DNA of 64,000 nt from Bacilli bacterium (GTDB taxonomy: Bacteria; Bacillota_I; Bacilli_A; RF39; UBA660), in NCBI GenBank assembly GCA_900752905.1, contig CAADWX010000022.1, forward strand, positions 20,770-84,769, in the 5' to 3' direction. Every line of letters begins with the position of its first letter. Position 1 is the stretch's first letter. The position numbers and the translations under genes were made by a program. Shown piece by piece: positions 44,476 through 54,449 of this stretch. Under the pieces are notes generated by a model, which worked only from the letters and a program-made list of their open reading frames with translations, was not told where the DNA came from and searched no databases.

Positions 44476-45735
44476 ATGAAGAATTTAAAATATATTAACA
44501 TAACTAATTACTTATTATCTGGAATTATTATAATTATTTTAGGTATTTTAATAATAATAGGTAATCAGATACTATATTCTAGAGTTATAAAAATTGTAGC
44601 TATTATATTTTTATTAAGAAGTTTATCAGAATTAGCGGGTGTAATAATAAGAAGAAAAAAATTTTCTAAAGAAAAGATAATTAGTATAGTAGTTAATATT
44701 ACTTTTGCGATAGTATTAATCCTTTTTGAAAAGGTATCACTTTCTATTTTACCTATATTATTTTCTTTATATTTACTTTTAAATAGTTTTATTAAAATAA
44801 TAAATTTTACACTACTTATGGATAGTAATAAATATAAAAAATATATAGAATTATTTTTTTCAATATTTTTTTTAATTTCAGGTGTAATTATAGCTGTATC
44901 ACCACTTATATATTTAAACAATATTCTTATATTTATTGGAATTTATTGTATATTACTTGGATTAGATAGTATAAAAAACTTTATTCTTGAACTTATACCT
45001 ATTTCTAAAAAATTAAAGTCTATACGTATAAGCTTACCAGTAATATTAGAAGCATTTACACCTATTCAAATGTTAAATTATATAAATACTTATTTTAATG
45101 AAGAACAAGAATGTGAAAATATACTAAAGAGTAATGATAATTATGATTTAGAAATTTTAATACATACTTCTAATAAAGGTTCAAATGCTTTGGGACATAT
45201 GGATTTCTATTTTGATAATAAAATTATTTCATATGGAAATTATGATCCATCATCTAGAAAGATGTTATCACTTATTGGAGATGGAGTATTATTTGAAGCA
45301 AATAAAGAAAAATATATCAGATTTTGTATAGAACATAGTTCTAAAACATTAATTGGTTTTGGGATTAAACTAAGTGAAAAAGAGATTAATAATATTAGAA
45401 ATGAATATAAAAAAATAAAAGATAGTACATATATATGGGATTTAAATAGTATTAAAAATAAGAAATATTCAAAATGTTATAGTAAACTTTTAAAAAGAAG
45501 TATAGGCGCTAAATTCTATAAATTTAAAAGTGGAGAATTTAAAAAGTATTTTGTATGTGGGGCAAATTGTACTAAGTTTGCAGAAAAAATATTAGGTGGA
45601 TCAACAGGCGTTTTAAAAATGGTTGGTGTTATAACACCAGGTACTTACCTTGAATATTTAGAACATGAATATAAAAGAAAAAGCAGTAATGTAGTATATA
45701 AAAATATATATAATGAGAAAACTAAAAATATTTAG
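44476..45735 (+). CDS. DUF308/HdeD-like membrane protein with LRAT/NlpC-like domain
   Basis: 419 residues. Residues 10-175 form six closely spaced helices as in HdeD/DUF308 proteins. The soluble C-terminal domain has GHMDFYFD with His241 and later CGANCTKFAEKILGG with Cys365. His before an 'NC' motif is the order of circularly permuted NlpC/P60 and LRAT-like thiol hydrolases or acyltransferases. A membrane-tethered cysteine enzyme acting at the membrane face is the inference; substrate unknown. A second HdeD-like protein without the enzyme domain is at 57901. Confidence 0.55.
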   Translation: MKNLKYINITNYLLSGIIIIILGILIIIGNQILYSRVIKIVAIIFLLRSLSELAGVIIRRKKFSKEKIISIVVNITFAIVLILFEKVSLSILPILFSLYLLLNSFIKIINFTLLMDSNKYKKYIELFFSIFFLISGVIIAVSPLIYLNNILIFIGIYCILLGLDSIKNFILELIPISKKLKSIRISLPVILEAFTPIQMLNYINTYFNEEQECENILKSNDNYDLEILIHTSNKGSNALGHMDFYFDNKIISYGNYDPSSRKMLSLIGDGVLFEANKEKYIRFCIEHSSKTLIGFGIKLSEKEINNIRNEYKKIKDSTYIWDLNSIKNKKYSKCYSKLLKRSIGAKFYKFKSGEFKKYFVCGANCTKFAEKILGGSTGVLKMVGVITPGTYLEYLEHEYKRKSSNVVYKNIYNEKTKNI

Positions 45736-45745
45736 TTTTTTTTTT
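45718..45745 (+). terminator. Terminator of the 419-residue membrane protein gene
   Basis: AAAACTAAA / TTTAGTTTT stem with a four-base loop and long T run, enclosing the stop codon. Confidence 0.7.
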
Positions 45746-45777
45746 AATATATTTGAAATTTGTGAATATTATGTATT

Positions 45778-46248
45778 ATGAGAACAATAATACATGATAT
45801 AGAAAATTTAAAATTAAGTAGTTATGATGTTTTAGTAAGTGGTGACTGTAATAACTGTGTTGGATGTTTTAATTGCTGGGTTAAACATCCATTTGAATGT
45901 ATATTTAAAGACAAAATAAAAAATAATGGACGTAATTTATATGATTGTGATGAACTTATAATTATAAGTAAATGTGTATATGGATGTTATAGTTCATCTG
46001 TAAAAAGAATATTGGAAAGGAGTATAAGTTATGTAAAACCATTTTTTACATTAAGAGATGGAGAAGTACATCATGATGTAAGAAGTGATAAAAAAATAGA
46101 TTTTAAGATATATTTTTATGGAGATGTAACAGAATCTGATAAAGAAATAGCCTATGCTTTAGCGAATGCAAATCAGAAAAATTTAAATACAAAAAGACCT
46201 GAAGTAATGTTTTTTAAAACAAAAGAAGAAATAGAGGAGATAATATGA
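45778..46248 (+). CDS. Flavodoxin-family NAD(P)H-dependent oxidoreductase (Cys-rich)
   Basis: 156 residues. It begins RTIIHDIE and has CNNCVGCFNCWVKHPFECIF (about 25-44), DELIIISKCVYGCYSS and PFFTLRDGEVHH, the pattern of clostridial flavodoxin-fold proteins paired with a second one. The FMN-binding N-terminal strand is unconventional. The ATG has no clear Shine-Dalgarno; another ATG lies 7 bases upstream out of frame. It overlaps the next gene by ATGA, so the pair is coupled. Confidence 0.65.
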   Translation: MRTIIHDIENLKLSSYDVLVSGDCNNCVGCFNCWVKHPFECIFKDKIKNNGRNLYDCDELIIISKCVYGCYSSSVKRILERSISYVKPFFTLRDGEVHHDVRSDKKIDFKIYFYGDVTESDKEIAYALANANQKNLNTKRPEVMFFKTKEEIEEII

Positions 46249-46823
46249 TTTTATATATAAATGCAAGCCCTAAATTAGATAAAAGTAATTCAGAATATTT
46301 TATTAGAAAAATAGATAATAAAGCTAGTATTAAATATTTATATAAAGATAGATTTGAACAACTTGAACTTGAAAAATATGATACTATATTATTTTCATTC
46401 CCACTTTATGTAGATGCACCACCAAATAAAGTATTACAACTTTTTGAATATATAGATGAAAATCTTATAGATTTAACAAATAAGAATATATATGTTATAT
46501 CAAATTGTGGTTTTTTAGAAGCAGAACAAAATGATACAGCAATAGAAATAATGAGAAATTTTGCTAAAAAGAATAAAGCTAAATTTATGGGATCATTTAA
46601 AATAGGCGCTGGTGAAATAGTAGGTAGATGTGATAGTGTTAAATTATATAAATTTGTTAATTTTAGTTTTTTAAAAAAGATAAAAAAATTTAAAAAGTTT
46701 ATATTTAATAAACAATATATTGAGTTAGAAACAACTATTCATCCAATGACCAGAAAACTTTATATTAAGCTTGCCAATATAAGTTGGAGAAGAAAATGTA
46801 AGAAAAATCATTTGAAAATATAG
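46245..46823 (+). CDS. Flavodoxin-like fold NAD(P)H-dependent oxidoreductase
   Basis: 192 residues. ILYINASPKLDKSNSEYF is the phosphate-binding loop of FMN reductases, and FSFPLYVDAPPNKVLQLFEY the flavin-proximal segment. The C-terminus is basic (KKIKKFKKFIF, SWRRKCKKNHLK) and may be membrane-proximal. Coupled to the upstream Cys-rich partner; likely a two-protein flavin oxidoreductase of unknown substrate. Confidence 0.7.
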   Translation: MILYINASPKLDKSNSEYFIRKIDNKASIKYLYKDRFEQLELEKYDTILFSFPLYVDAPPNKVLQLFEYIDENLIDLTNKNIYVISNCGFLEAEQNDTAIEIMRNFAKKNKAKFMGSFKIGAGEIVGRCDSVKLYKFVNFSFLKKIKKFKKFIFNKQYIELETTIHPMTRKLYIKLANISWRRKCKKNHLKI

Positions 46824-46840
46824 TTAAACTATATTTTTTT
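46815..46840 (+). terminator. Terminator of the oxidoreductase pair
   Basis: AAATATAGT / ACTATATTT stem around the stop codon with a T run. Confidence 0.65.
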
Positions 46841-46849
46841 TGGTATAAT
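46841..46849 (+). promoter_or_regulatory. Extended -10 promoter of topB
   Basis: TGGTATAAT, directly after the upstream terminator T run, with AGGATGTGAT as ribosome site. Confidence 0.5.
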
Positions 46850-46875
46850 TTATATATTCTTTAGGATGTGATTTC

Positions 46876-48975
46876 ATGATATTAATTATAGCAGAAAAAC
46901 CAAGCTTAGCTCGTAATATTGTAGCTGGAATTGGTAATATGAAACAAAGTACGGGTTATTATTCAAATGATAAATATATAGTTACGTATGCTTTTGGTCA
47001 TTTATTTACACTTTATGATATAGAAGATTATCAAAATAAAAAGATGACTAAATGGACTATGGAAGGTCTTCCTTTTTTTCCAAAAAAATTTAAATTTAAT
47101 TTAAAAAGGGATAAAAATAAAGAGGTAGATAATGGAGTATTAAAACAATTTAATATAATAAAGAGTTTAATTAATAGGGAAGATGTTGATACTATTGTAA
47201 ATGCAGGAGATGCTGATCGTGAAGGTGAAATAATAGTAAGACTTTGTATTATGAATTCTAAATCAGTTAATAAAAAAATACTTAGACTTTGGTTGCCTGA
47301 TCAAACACCAGAAACTGTAAGACAAGCATTATCTGAGATGAAAGAAGATAGTTTTTATGATAATTTCGCTAATGAGGGATTTGCACGTACGTATATTGAT
47401 TGGCTATATGGGGTTAATTTAACTCGTTATGCATCACTTAAAACAGGAACACTGTTAAGAGTAGGAAGAGTAATTATACCTATTGTAAAGGCCATATATG
47501 ATAGAGATAAGGCTATTAGAAATTTTATACCAGATATATATTATGGAATTACATCTTTAGAAAAAACAAATGGTGAAGAAGTAGAACTTAATTCTAAAGA
47601 AAAATTTGATAAAGAAAAATTAAATAAAGCAAAAGAATTATGTAATAAATATAATGATGTATCTGCTATTGTAACTAATAAAAAAATAAAAAAAGATATT
47701 TTAAATCCAGGTAAACTTTATTCACTTTCAAAACTTCAAAATTATTTAGGTAAAAAATATAAAATGCCTATGGATAAATCCTTAAATATTATTCAAAAAT
47801 TATATGAAGCTGGATATTTGACTTATCCCAGAACTAATTCAGAATATCTCGCTACAAATGAAAAAGATAAAGTAAAAAAAATACTTGAAAATATTAAAGG
47901 TATGGGATATCCAGTTATGTTTAAAGATAAAAAAACTATTTTTGATGATTCCAAAATAGAAGCCCATTCAGCGCTTACTCCAACTTATAAAATACCTAAA
48001 AAAGCTAATTTATCTGATGATGAGTTACTTGTATATAAAGCAGTATTAAAAAGATTTGTAGCTGTATTTTGCGATAAAGAATGTAAAATAGAAAAAACAG
48101 AAATAGAAATTAAAGTAGGAAATTTAGAAACTTTTACTTTAAAAGGAAATGTTATTGTAGAAAAAGGTTGGACAGAATTTGATGAATATAATAAAAATGA
48201 TAAAATTTTACCAAACTTAAATATAGGTGATAAAGTTAATATTAATTTTGTGCCAAAAGAAAAGAAAACTTCATCTCCTAAACATTATACAATTGAAACT
48301 CTTAATAATTATTTAAAAAATCCATTTAGAGAAGATAAAAAAGAACTAGAAGAGCAACAAAATGATGAAGTTGATGATACAGATGATTATAAAGCAATAT
48401 TTGAAGGACTTGAACTTGGTACAGAAGCAACTCGTACAGGTATAATAGAAAATGCTATAAAAAGTAAGTATATTGAATTAAAGAAGGATGTTTATACTAT
48501 ATTGCCTGGGGGTGAATTTTTAATCGAATCTCTTGAACACATGAAAATTAATATGGATAAATATAAAACAAGTACGCTTGGTCGTGGATTAAAACAAGTA
48601 TATAGAAATGAAATTACTATAGATGATATTGTTAAAATGACTGAAAGTGAAATAGATGAAGTATTTAATAAAAAAGAGGTTCCTATTGAAAAAGATTATG
48701 ATACAGGAATTTATGGAGAAGTAGTTGGTGTATGTCCAAAATGTGGTGAAAAGGTAATAAGAAATAGATATGGATATGGGTGTCTTGGATATAAAAATGG
48801 TTGTGATTTTAGAATAAATGGTGTAATATGTAAAAGGGTAATATCTAAGAAGAATGCAGAAAAAATATTAAAAGATAAGATATCATATAAGATAGATGAC
48901 TTTATATCTAAAAATGGAAAAAACTTTTCTGCTTATTTAGTATTAGAAAATAATAAAATAAATTTTAAATTTTAA
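46876..48975 (+). CDS. topB: DNA topoisomerase III
   Basis: 699 residues, type IA topoisomerase that relaxes and decatenates single-stranded crossings. TOPRIM domain with AEKPSLARNI and NAGDADREGE, catalytic Tyr317 in YLTYPRTNSEYL, the HSALTPTYKIPK block, GTEATRTGIIENA, and a C-terminal zinc-ribbon-like CPKCGEKVIRNRYGYGC..C. All expected motifs present. AGGATGTGAT precedes the ATG. A membrane protein gene follows 11 bases later. Confidence 0.93.
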   Translation: MILIIAEKPSLARNIVAGIGNMKQSTGYYSNDKYIVTYAFGHLFTLYDIEDYQNKKMTKWTMEGLPFFPKKFKFNLKRDKNKEVDNGVLKQFNIIKSLINREDVDTIVNAGDADREGEIIVRLCIMNSKSVNKKILRLWLPDQTPETVRQALSEMKEDSFYDNFANEGFARTYIDWLYGVNLTRYASLKTGTLLRVGRVIIPIVKAIYDRDKAIRNFIPDIYYGITSLEKTNGEEVELNSKEKFDKEKLNKAKELCNKYNDVSAIVTNKKIKKDILNPGKLYSLSKLQNYLGKKYKMPMDKSLNIIQKLYEAGYLTYPRTNSEYLATNEKDKVKKILENIKGMGYPVMFKDKKTIFDDSKIEAHSALTPTYKIPKKANLSDDELLVYKAVLKRFVAVFCDKECKIEKTEIEIKVGNLETFTLKGNVIVEKGWTEFDEYNKNDKILPNLNIGDKVNINFVPKEKKTSSPKHYTIETLNNYLKNPFREDKKELEEQQNDEVDDTDDYKAIFEGLELGTEATRTGIIENAIKSKYIELKKDVYTILPGGEFLIESLEHMKINMDKYKTSTLGRGLKQVYRNEITIDDIVKMTESEIDEVFNKKEVPIEKDYDTGIYGEVVGVCPKCGEKVIRNRYGYGCLGYKNGCDFRINGVICKRVISKKNAEKILKDKISYKIDDFISKNGKNFSAYLVLENNKINFKF

Positions 48976-48986
48976 GGAGTAATAGT

Positions 48987-49670
48987 ATGAATATAAAAAT
49001 TGATAAACCAGTATATTATTTAGCAAATTCTTTTGCATTATTAATGACAATATTTATAGCGTATTTTAATTATTTAACACAAGGAAATAATTATACAGGA
49101 GTAGTTTTTTTACTTACTATAAGCATAATATTAATACCATCAAATATAAATTTATTTAGATTGAATAAAAAGAAAATATATAATGGATGGTATAATTTAA
49201 TATTACTTTTTACATCTTTATATTGTTCATTAATATCTATGTATAGTATTTTAATGTACTATGCAAAATATTTTATAGATTCTGGTGAATCTTCAGTAAA
49301 TTATTTTTTTAATCATTTACCTATTATGATAATACTTATAATAATAACTTTTATATCATCATTCTTTGTTGAAAAAACTATAATAAAAACAAAAGAAGAT
49401 CATATGAGTTTTTATTTCTTTTTAATTATTGTTACATCAATATTACCATTTTTTTTCAAAGTTCATACATTTACACTTATAATGAATATATTACTTATAA
49501 TATTTACAATAAAGGCTATGATAGGAATGAAAGGAATATTTTCAAATGATAGTGTAAGAATATCATATATATGGGTATTTATATTGAGTTTATTAAGTGG
49601 GAATGTAGTGGCCGCAATACTTATAGCACTTATGTTTTTTGATCTTGATACAATTGGTGTAAATGTGTAG
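48987..49670 (+). CDS. Hypothetical polytopic membrane protein
   Basis: 227 residues with about seven hydrophobic helices and short charged loops (RLNKKKIYNGW, EKTIIKTKEDH). No family recognised. The C-terminal SGNVVAAILIALMFFDLD segment looks like a Gly-rich final helix. AAGGAGTAATAGT precedes the ATG, 11 bases after topB, so it is likely co-transcribed and ends at a strong terminator. Confidence 0.55.
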   Translation: MNIKIDKPVYYLANSFALLMTIFIAYFNYLTQGNNYTGVVFLLTISIILIPSNINLFRLNKKKIYNGWYNLILLFTSLYCSLISMYSILMYYAKYFIDSGESSVNYFFNHLPIMIILIIITFISSFFVEKTIIKTKEDHMSFYFFLIIVTSILPFFFKVHTFTLIMNILLIIFTIKAMIGMKGIFSNDSVRISYIWVFILSLLSGNVVAAILIALMFFDLDTIGVNV

Positions 49671-49671
49671 A

Positions 49672-49702
49672 AAAGTGTATTTATTTTACACTTATTTTTT
49701 TT
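49672..49702 (+). terminator. Terminator of topB operon
   Basis: AAAGTGTA / TACACTT stem, seven-base loop, A plus eight T's. Confidence 0.8.
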
Positions 49703-49736
49703 AGTAAAATAAATTAATTTTTAGTACAAAAAAGTG

Positions 49737-49765
49737 TTGACTTGCATATAATTAAATGGTATATT
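49737..49765 (+). promoter_or_regulatory. Promoter of the str operon
   Basis: TTGACT (49737-49742), 17 nt, TATATT (49760-49765). The leader of about 85 bases before rpsL carries a TTTACT/AGTAAA hairpin (near 49789-49801) and an ACAC/GTGT stem; no known leader family was recognised. Confidence 0.75.
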
Positions 49766-49856
49766 AATGGTGCATTTGTATAAGGTTTACTTAGTAAATC
49801 TTTTATTAAGTGAGAATTTGAAACACCTGGAAGTGTGGAATGAGAGGAGGATATAA

Positions 49857-50273
49857 ATGCCAACAATTAATCAATTAGTTAGAAAACGTAGAAGTGATAA
49901 GGTTAGAAAGAGTAAATCTCCAGCTTTAGAGACTGGGTATAATAGCAGAACTAAAAAAGTTACTGATAAAAACTCACCACAAAAACGTGGAGTTTGTACT
50001 CGTGTAGGTACTACAACACCTAAAAAACCAAACTCAGCATTAAGAAAATATGCTCGTGTTCGTTTAAGTAATACTATGGAAGTTACTGCTTATATTGGTG
50101 GTGAAGGACATAACTTACAAGAACATAGCGTTGTTTTAATTCGTGGTGGACGTGTTAAAGACTTAATCGGTGTTCGTTATCATATTGTACGTGGTACATT
50201 AGATACAGCTGGTATAGATAAACGTCGTCAAGGACGTAGTAAATATGGTACTAAGAAACCAAAAAATAAATAA
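49857..50273 (+). CDS. rpsL: 30S ribosomal protein S12
   Basis: 138 residues: [11 protein letters not shown] at the start, [18 protein letters not shown] and [17 protein letters not shown] in the decoding-centre loops, and the basic [14 protein letters not shown] tail. AGAGGAGGATATAA precedes the ATG. First gene of the str operon. Lys in the KKPNSA loop is the streptomycin-sensitive form. Confidence 0.97.
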   Translation: MPTINQLVRKRRSDKVRKSKSPALETGYNSRTKKVTDKNSPQKRGVCTRVGTTTPKKPNSALRKYARVRLSNTMEVTAYIGGEGHNLQEHSVVLIRGGRVKDLIGVRYHIVRGTLDTAGIDKRRQGRSKYGTKKPKNK

Positions 50274-50292
50274 TAGCAAGGAGGATTAATAT

Positions 50293-50760
50293 ATGCGTAA
50301 AAGACGTGCTGAAAAAAGAGATGTTTTAGCAGATCCAATATATAATTCTAAATTAGTTACAAAATTAATTAACCAAATTATGGTTGATGGAAAAAAAGGA
50401 ACTGCTCAAAAAATATTATATGAAGCATTTGACACTGTTAAAGAAAAAACAAATAGAGATCCAATGGAAGTTTTTGAAGAAGCAATGAAAAATATTAAAC
50501 CTGCTCTAGAAGTTAAATCTAAAAGAGTTGGTGGAGCTAACTATCAAGTTCCAATGGAAGTTAGACCAGAACGTTCTCAAGCATTAGCTTTAAGATGGCT
50601 AGTTAATTATGCTCGTTTACGTGGTGGACATTCAATGGCTGAAAATTTAGCTAATGAAATAATTGATGCAGCTGCTGGAACTGGTGCTGCAATTAAAAAA
50701 CGTGAAGATACTCATAGAATGGCAGAAGCTAATAAAGCATTTGCTCATTATAAATGGTAA
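50293..50760 (+). CDS. rpsG: 30S ribosomal protein S7
   Basis: 155 residues, normal length. [17 protein letters not shown]-type helix ([17 protein letters not shown]) and the C-terminal [22 protein letters not shown] tail, here [16 protein letters not shown]. It nucleates 30S head assembly and often represses the str operon. CAAGGAGGATT upstream. Confidence 0.97.
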   Translation: MRKRRAEKRDVLADPIYNSKLVTKLINQIMVDGKKGTAQKILYEAFDTVKEKTNRDPMEVFEEAMKNIKPALEVKSKRVGGANYQVPMEVRPERSQALALRWLVNYARLRGGHSMAENLANEIIDAAAGTGAAIKKREDTHRMAEANKAFAHYKW

Positions 50761-50778
50761 TAGAAAAGGAAAGTTAAT

Positions 50779-52851
50779 ATGGCTCGTGAATATAGTTTAG
50801 ATAAAACTCGTAATTTTGGTATTATGGCTCATATAGATGCTGGTAAAACCACTACTACAGAGAGAATTTTATATCACACAGGAAAAATCCATAAAATTGG
50901 TGAAACACATGATGGTGAATCACAAATGGACTGGATGGCTCAAGAACAAGAACGTGGTATAACTATTACATCTGCTGCAACTACTGCTCACTGGAGAGAT
51001 TATAGATTTAATATAATTGATACTCCAGGTCACGTAGACTTCACAGTAGAAGTTTCTCGTTCACTTCGTGTACTTGATGGTGCTGTTGCACTATTAGATG
51101 CACAAGCTGGTGTTGAACCACAAACTGAAACAGTTTGGCGTCAAGCATCAGAATTCAAAGTTCCACGTATCATTTTTGCAAATAAAATGGATAAAGTAGG
51201 GGCTGATTTTGAATATAGTTTAAAAACTATTAAAGATAGACTTGGTGTTAATTTTGCTCCAATTGAATGGCCTATTGGTGCTGGAGATGAATTAACAGGA
51301 ATTATAGATTTATTAACAAAAACTGCTTACCAATATGATGGTAAACAAGAAGAAAATCCAACAGTTATTGAAATTCCAGAAGAATTAAAAGCTTTAGTAG
51401 ATGAAAAACATGATGAATTAGTTGAAAAAGTTGTTGAATTCGATGACAAATTAATGGAAAGATATCTTGAAGGTGAAGAACTTACTATAGAAGAGATTAA
51501 ATCTTGTATAAGAAAAGGAACACTTGCAGCAGAATTCTTCCCAGTAATGTGCGGATCAGCTTATAAAAATACAGGTGTTAAGTTATTACTAGATGCTGTT
51601 GTAGATTATTTACCAGCACCTACAGATATTGCATCTATTAAAGGTGTAGATTTAGACGGTAATGAAATAGTAAGACATCCATCTGATTCAGAACCATTTA
51701 GTGCTTTAGCATTTAAGGTTATGACAGATCCATTTGTTGGAAAATTAACATTCTTTAGAGTTTATTCTGGACACTTATCAAGTGGTTCATATGTATTAAA
51801 CTCAACTAAAGATGAAAGAGAAAGAGTAGGACGTATCCTTCTAATGCATGCTAATCATCGTACAGAAATAAATGATGTATATACAGGAGATATAGCAGCT
51901 GCAGTAGGACTTAAGAACACTACAACTGGAAATACATTATGTGATGAAAAGAAACCATGTATTCTTGAATCAATGGAATTCCCAGAACCAGTTATTGAAT
52001 TAACTGTTGAACCAAAATCAAAAGCTGATCAAGATAAAATGGGATTAGCACTTCAAAAATTAGCTGAAGAAGATCCAACTTTCAGAGCTTCAACTAACCA
52101 TGAAACTGGTCAAACTATTATCGCTGGTATGGGTGAACTTCACCTTGATATCATTGTAGATAGAATGAAAAGAGAATTTAATGTAGATGCAAACGTTGGT
52201 CAACCTCAAGTTGCTTATCGTGAAACAATTACTCAAATGGGTGAATGTGAAGGTAAATACATTAAACAATCAGGTGGACGTGGACAATACGGACATGTTT
52301 GGGTTAAATTTGAACCAAATGAAGGAAAAGGATATGAATTCGTTGATGCAGTTGTTGGTGGTGTAGTTCCAAGAGAATATATCCCAGTAACTGATAAAGG
52401 ACTTCAAGAAGCATTAAAAACTGGTGTACTTGCTGGATTCCCAATGGTTGATGTAAAAGCAACATTATTTGATGGTTCATACCATGATGTTGACTCATCA
52501 GAAATGGCATTTAAAGTTGCAGCAAGCTTAGCTGTTAAAGAAATGAAAAACAAATGTAAACCAGTTATACTTGAACCTATTATGAAAGTTCAAGTAATAG
52601 TTCCAGATGAATATCTAGGAAATGTAATGGGTGATATTACATCACGTCGTGGTAGACCTCTAGGTCAAGAATCAAGAGGAAATGCTCTTGCAATTAATGC
52701 AATGGTACCTTTAGCTGAAATGTTTGGATATGTTACATCACTTAGATCAAACACTCAAGGTAGAGGAAACTTTACAATGGAATTTGACCATTATGAGGCA
52801 GTACCAAAAAATATTCAAGATGAAATAATCAAGAAAAATGGTACAAATTAA
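50779..52851 (+). CDS. fusA: Elongation factor G
   Basis: 690 residues, a complete five-domain translocase. G1 [15 protein letters not shown]3 DTPGHVDF, G4 [10 protein letters not shown], and the domain IV loop region [15 protein letters not shown] are intact. The codon use here is noticeably richer in GGT, CGT and CCA than in neighbouring non-ribosomal genes, as expected for high expression. AAAGGAAAGTTAAT precedes the ATG. Confidence 0.97.
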   Translation: MAREYSLDKTRNFGIMAHIDAGKTTTTERILYHTGKIHKIGETHDGESQMDWMAQEQERGITITSAATTAHWRDYRFNIIDTPGHVDFTVEVSRSLRVLDGAVALLDAQAGVEPQTETVWRQASEFKVPRIIFANKMDKVGADFEYSLKTIKDRLGVNFAPIEWPIGAGDELTGIIDLLTKTAYQYDGKQEENPTVIEIPEELKALVDEKHDELVEKVVEFDDKLMERYLEGEELTIEEIKSCIRKGTLAAEFFPVMCGSAYKNTGVKLLLDAVVDYLPAPTDIASIKGVDLDGNEIVRHPSDSEPFSALAFKVMTDPFVGKLTFFRVYSGHLSSGSYVLNSTKDERERVGRILLMHANHRTEINDVYTGDIAAAVGLKNTTTGNTLCDEKKPCILESMEFPEPVIELTVEPKSKADQDKMGLALQKLAEEDPTFRASTNHETGQTIIAGMGELHLDIIVDRMKREFNVDANVGQPQVAYRETITQMGECEGKYIKQSGGRGQYGHVWVKFEPNEGKGYEFVDAVVGGVVPREYIPVTDKGLQEALKTGVLAGFPMVDVKATLFDGSYHDVDSSEMAFKVAASLAVKEMKNKCKPVILEPIMKVQVIVPDEYLGNVMGDITSRRGRPLGQESRGNALAINAMVPLAEMFGYVTSLRSNTQGRGNFTMEFDHYEAVPKNIQDEIIKKNGTN

Positions 52852-52861
52852 TTAAAACTAC

Positions 52862-52890
52862 TTGAATTTTAAAAGCCAATCAAGTACAAT
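52862..52890 (+). promoter_or_regulatory. Possible internal promoter and hairpin upstream of tuf
   Basis: TTGAAT (52862-52867), 17 nt, TACAAT (52885-52890). The same bases can form a TACTTGA/TCAAGTA stem (52859-52865 with 52880-52886), so it may instead be a processing or pausing hairpin. Confidence 0.4.
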
Positions 52891-52922
52891 AAATATGTAT
52901 TTAATATAAGGAGGAAATAAAT

Positions 52923-54110
52923 ATGGCAAAACAAAAATTTGATCGTTCAAAACCACATGTTAACATTGGTACAATTGGACACGTAGACCATGGTAAAACA
53001 ACTTTAACTGCTGCTATTTCTAAAGTTTTATCTGAACAAGTTGCAGGAAATACTCAAGTTGATTTTGCTAATATCGATAAAGCCCCAGAAGAAAGAGAAC
53101 GTGGTATTACTATTAATACTGCTCATATCGAATATGAAACTGCTAAAAGACACTATGCACACGTTGACTGTCCTGGGCATGCTGACTATGTAAAAAACAT
53201 GATTACTGGTGCAGCTCAAATGGATGGAGCAATCTTAGTTATTGCTGCAACTGATGGACCTATGGCCCAAACAAGAGAACACATCTTACTATCTCGTCAA
53301 GTTGGTGTTCCTCGTATGGTTGTATTCATGAACAAATGTGACATGGTTGATGATGAAGAATTATTAGACCTTGTTGAAATGGAAATTCGTGAATTATTAA
53401 CTGAATATGGATATGATGGAGATAATACTCCAATCATTCGTGGATCTGCTTTAAAAGCTCTTGAAGGTGATCCAGCATGGACAGGAAAAATCATGGAATT
53501 AATGGATGCTGTTGATAATTGGATTGAAACTCCAGTAAGAGATACAGATAAACCATTCTTAATGCCAATCGAAGATGTATTCACTATCACAGGACGTGGA
53601 ACTGTTGTTACAGGTCGTGTTGAAAGAGGTGTATTAAAACTTAACGAAGAAGTTGAAATCGTTGGTATTAAAGATACTCAAAAATCTGTTGTTACAGGAA
53701 TTGAAATGTTCCGTAAACAATTAGATTATGCTGAATGTGGAGATAATGCCGGAGTATTACTTCGTGGAATCTCTCGTGAAGATGTTGAACGTGGTCAAGT
53801 ACTTGCTAAACCAGGTAGTGTTACACCACATAAAAAATTCAAAGCTCAAGTATACGTTTTATCTAAAGAAGAAGGTGGACGTCATACTCCATTCTTCAGC
53901 AACTATCGTCCTCAATTCTATTTCAGAACAACTGATATAACTGGTGTTATTGAATTACCAGAAGGTGTTGAAATGGTTATGCCAGGAGATAACGTTGAAA
54001 TGACAGTTGAATTAATTCACCCAATCGCAATTGAAAATGGTACTAAATTCTCAATTCGTGAAGGTGGTAGAACTGTTGGAGCTGGAAACGTTTCAGAAGT
54101 TATTGAATAA
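52923..54110 (+). CDS. tuf: Elongation factor Tu
   Basis: 395 residues: [36 protein letters not shown] and the domain 2-3 region are all conserved. It delivers aminoacyl-tRNA to the ribosome. Strongly optimised codons. AAGGAGGAAATAAAT precedes the ATG. Last gene of the str operon; a strong terminator follows. Confidence 0.98.
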   Translation: MAKQKFDRSKPHVNIGTIGHVDHGKTTLTAAISKVLSEQVAGNTQVDFANIDKAPEERERGITINTAHIEYETAKRHYAHVDCPGHADYVKNMITGAAQMDGAILVIAATDGPMAQTREHILLSRQVGVPRMVVFMNKCDMVDDEELLDLVEMEIRELLTEYGYDGDNTPIIRGSALKALEGDPAWTGKIMELMDAVDNWIETPVRDTDKPFLMPIEDVFTITGRGTVVTGRVERGVLKLNEEVEIVGIKDTQKSVVTGIEMFRKQLDYAECGDNAGVLLRGISREDVERGQVLAKPGSVTPHKKFKAQVYVLSKEEGGRHTPFFSNYRPQFYFRTTDITGVIELPEGVEMVMPGDNVEMTVELIHPIAIENGTKFSIREGGRTVGAGNVSEVIE

Positions 54111-54130
54111 TAAATTGTTTATTGTTTATT

Positions 54131-54166
54131 AAAAAGATCAAAACATTAGTTTTGGTCTTTTTTCTA
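54131..54166 (+). terminator. Terminator of the str operon
   Basis: AAAAAGATCAAAAC / GTTTTGGTCTTTTT stem of 14 pairs (one G-T) with loop ATTA and T's. Confidence 0.88.
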
Positions 54167-54211
54167 ATATAAAATTTATTAACCTTTTTTAGAAAAAATG
54201 GGCTAAAGTAC

Positions 54212-54240
54212 TTGTCAAAATTAAAAAAATACGATATACT
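54212..54240 (+). promoter_or_regulatory. Promoter of tRNA-Ile
   Basis: TTGTCA (54212-54217), 17 nt, TATACT (54235-54240), ending 19 bases before the tRNA. Confidence 0.75.
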
Positions 54241-54259
54241 TTAATAGTCCATTAGTAAT

Positions 54260-54336
<77 letters not shown>

Positions 54337-54371
54337 TTTTTGTATATATAGTTCTTATGAACTTTAATTGG

Positions 54372-54395
54372 GTAACTCGTTGAGTTACTTTTTTC
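54372..54395 (+). terminator. Terminator of tRNA-Ile
   Basis: GTAACTC / GAGTTAC stem with a three-base loop and six T's. Confidence 0.8.
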
Positions 54396-54423
54396 TTGAC
54401 AAAATTAGGTTTTAGTATATAAT
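54396..54423 (+). promoter_or_regulatory. Promoter of the AbiEii-like gene
   Basis: TTGACA (54396-54401), 16 nt, TATAAT (54418-54423): near-consensus, starting on the base after the preceding terminator. Confidence 0.75.
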
Positions 54424-54449
54424 AATCGTTAATAAAAAGGGGTGATAAT

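Noticed and set aside
30000..46800. CRISPR array, transposase or integrase in the accessory region
   Set aside because: No regularly spaced direct repeats with unique spacers and no recognisable recombinase or transposase frame were seen on either strand.
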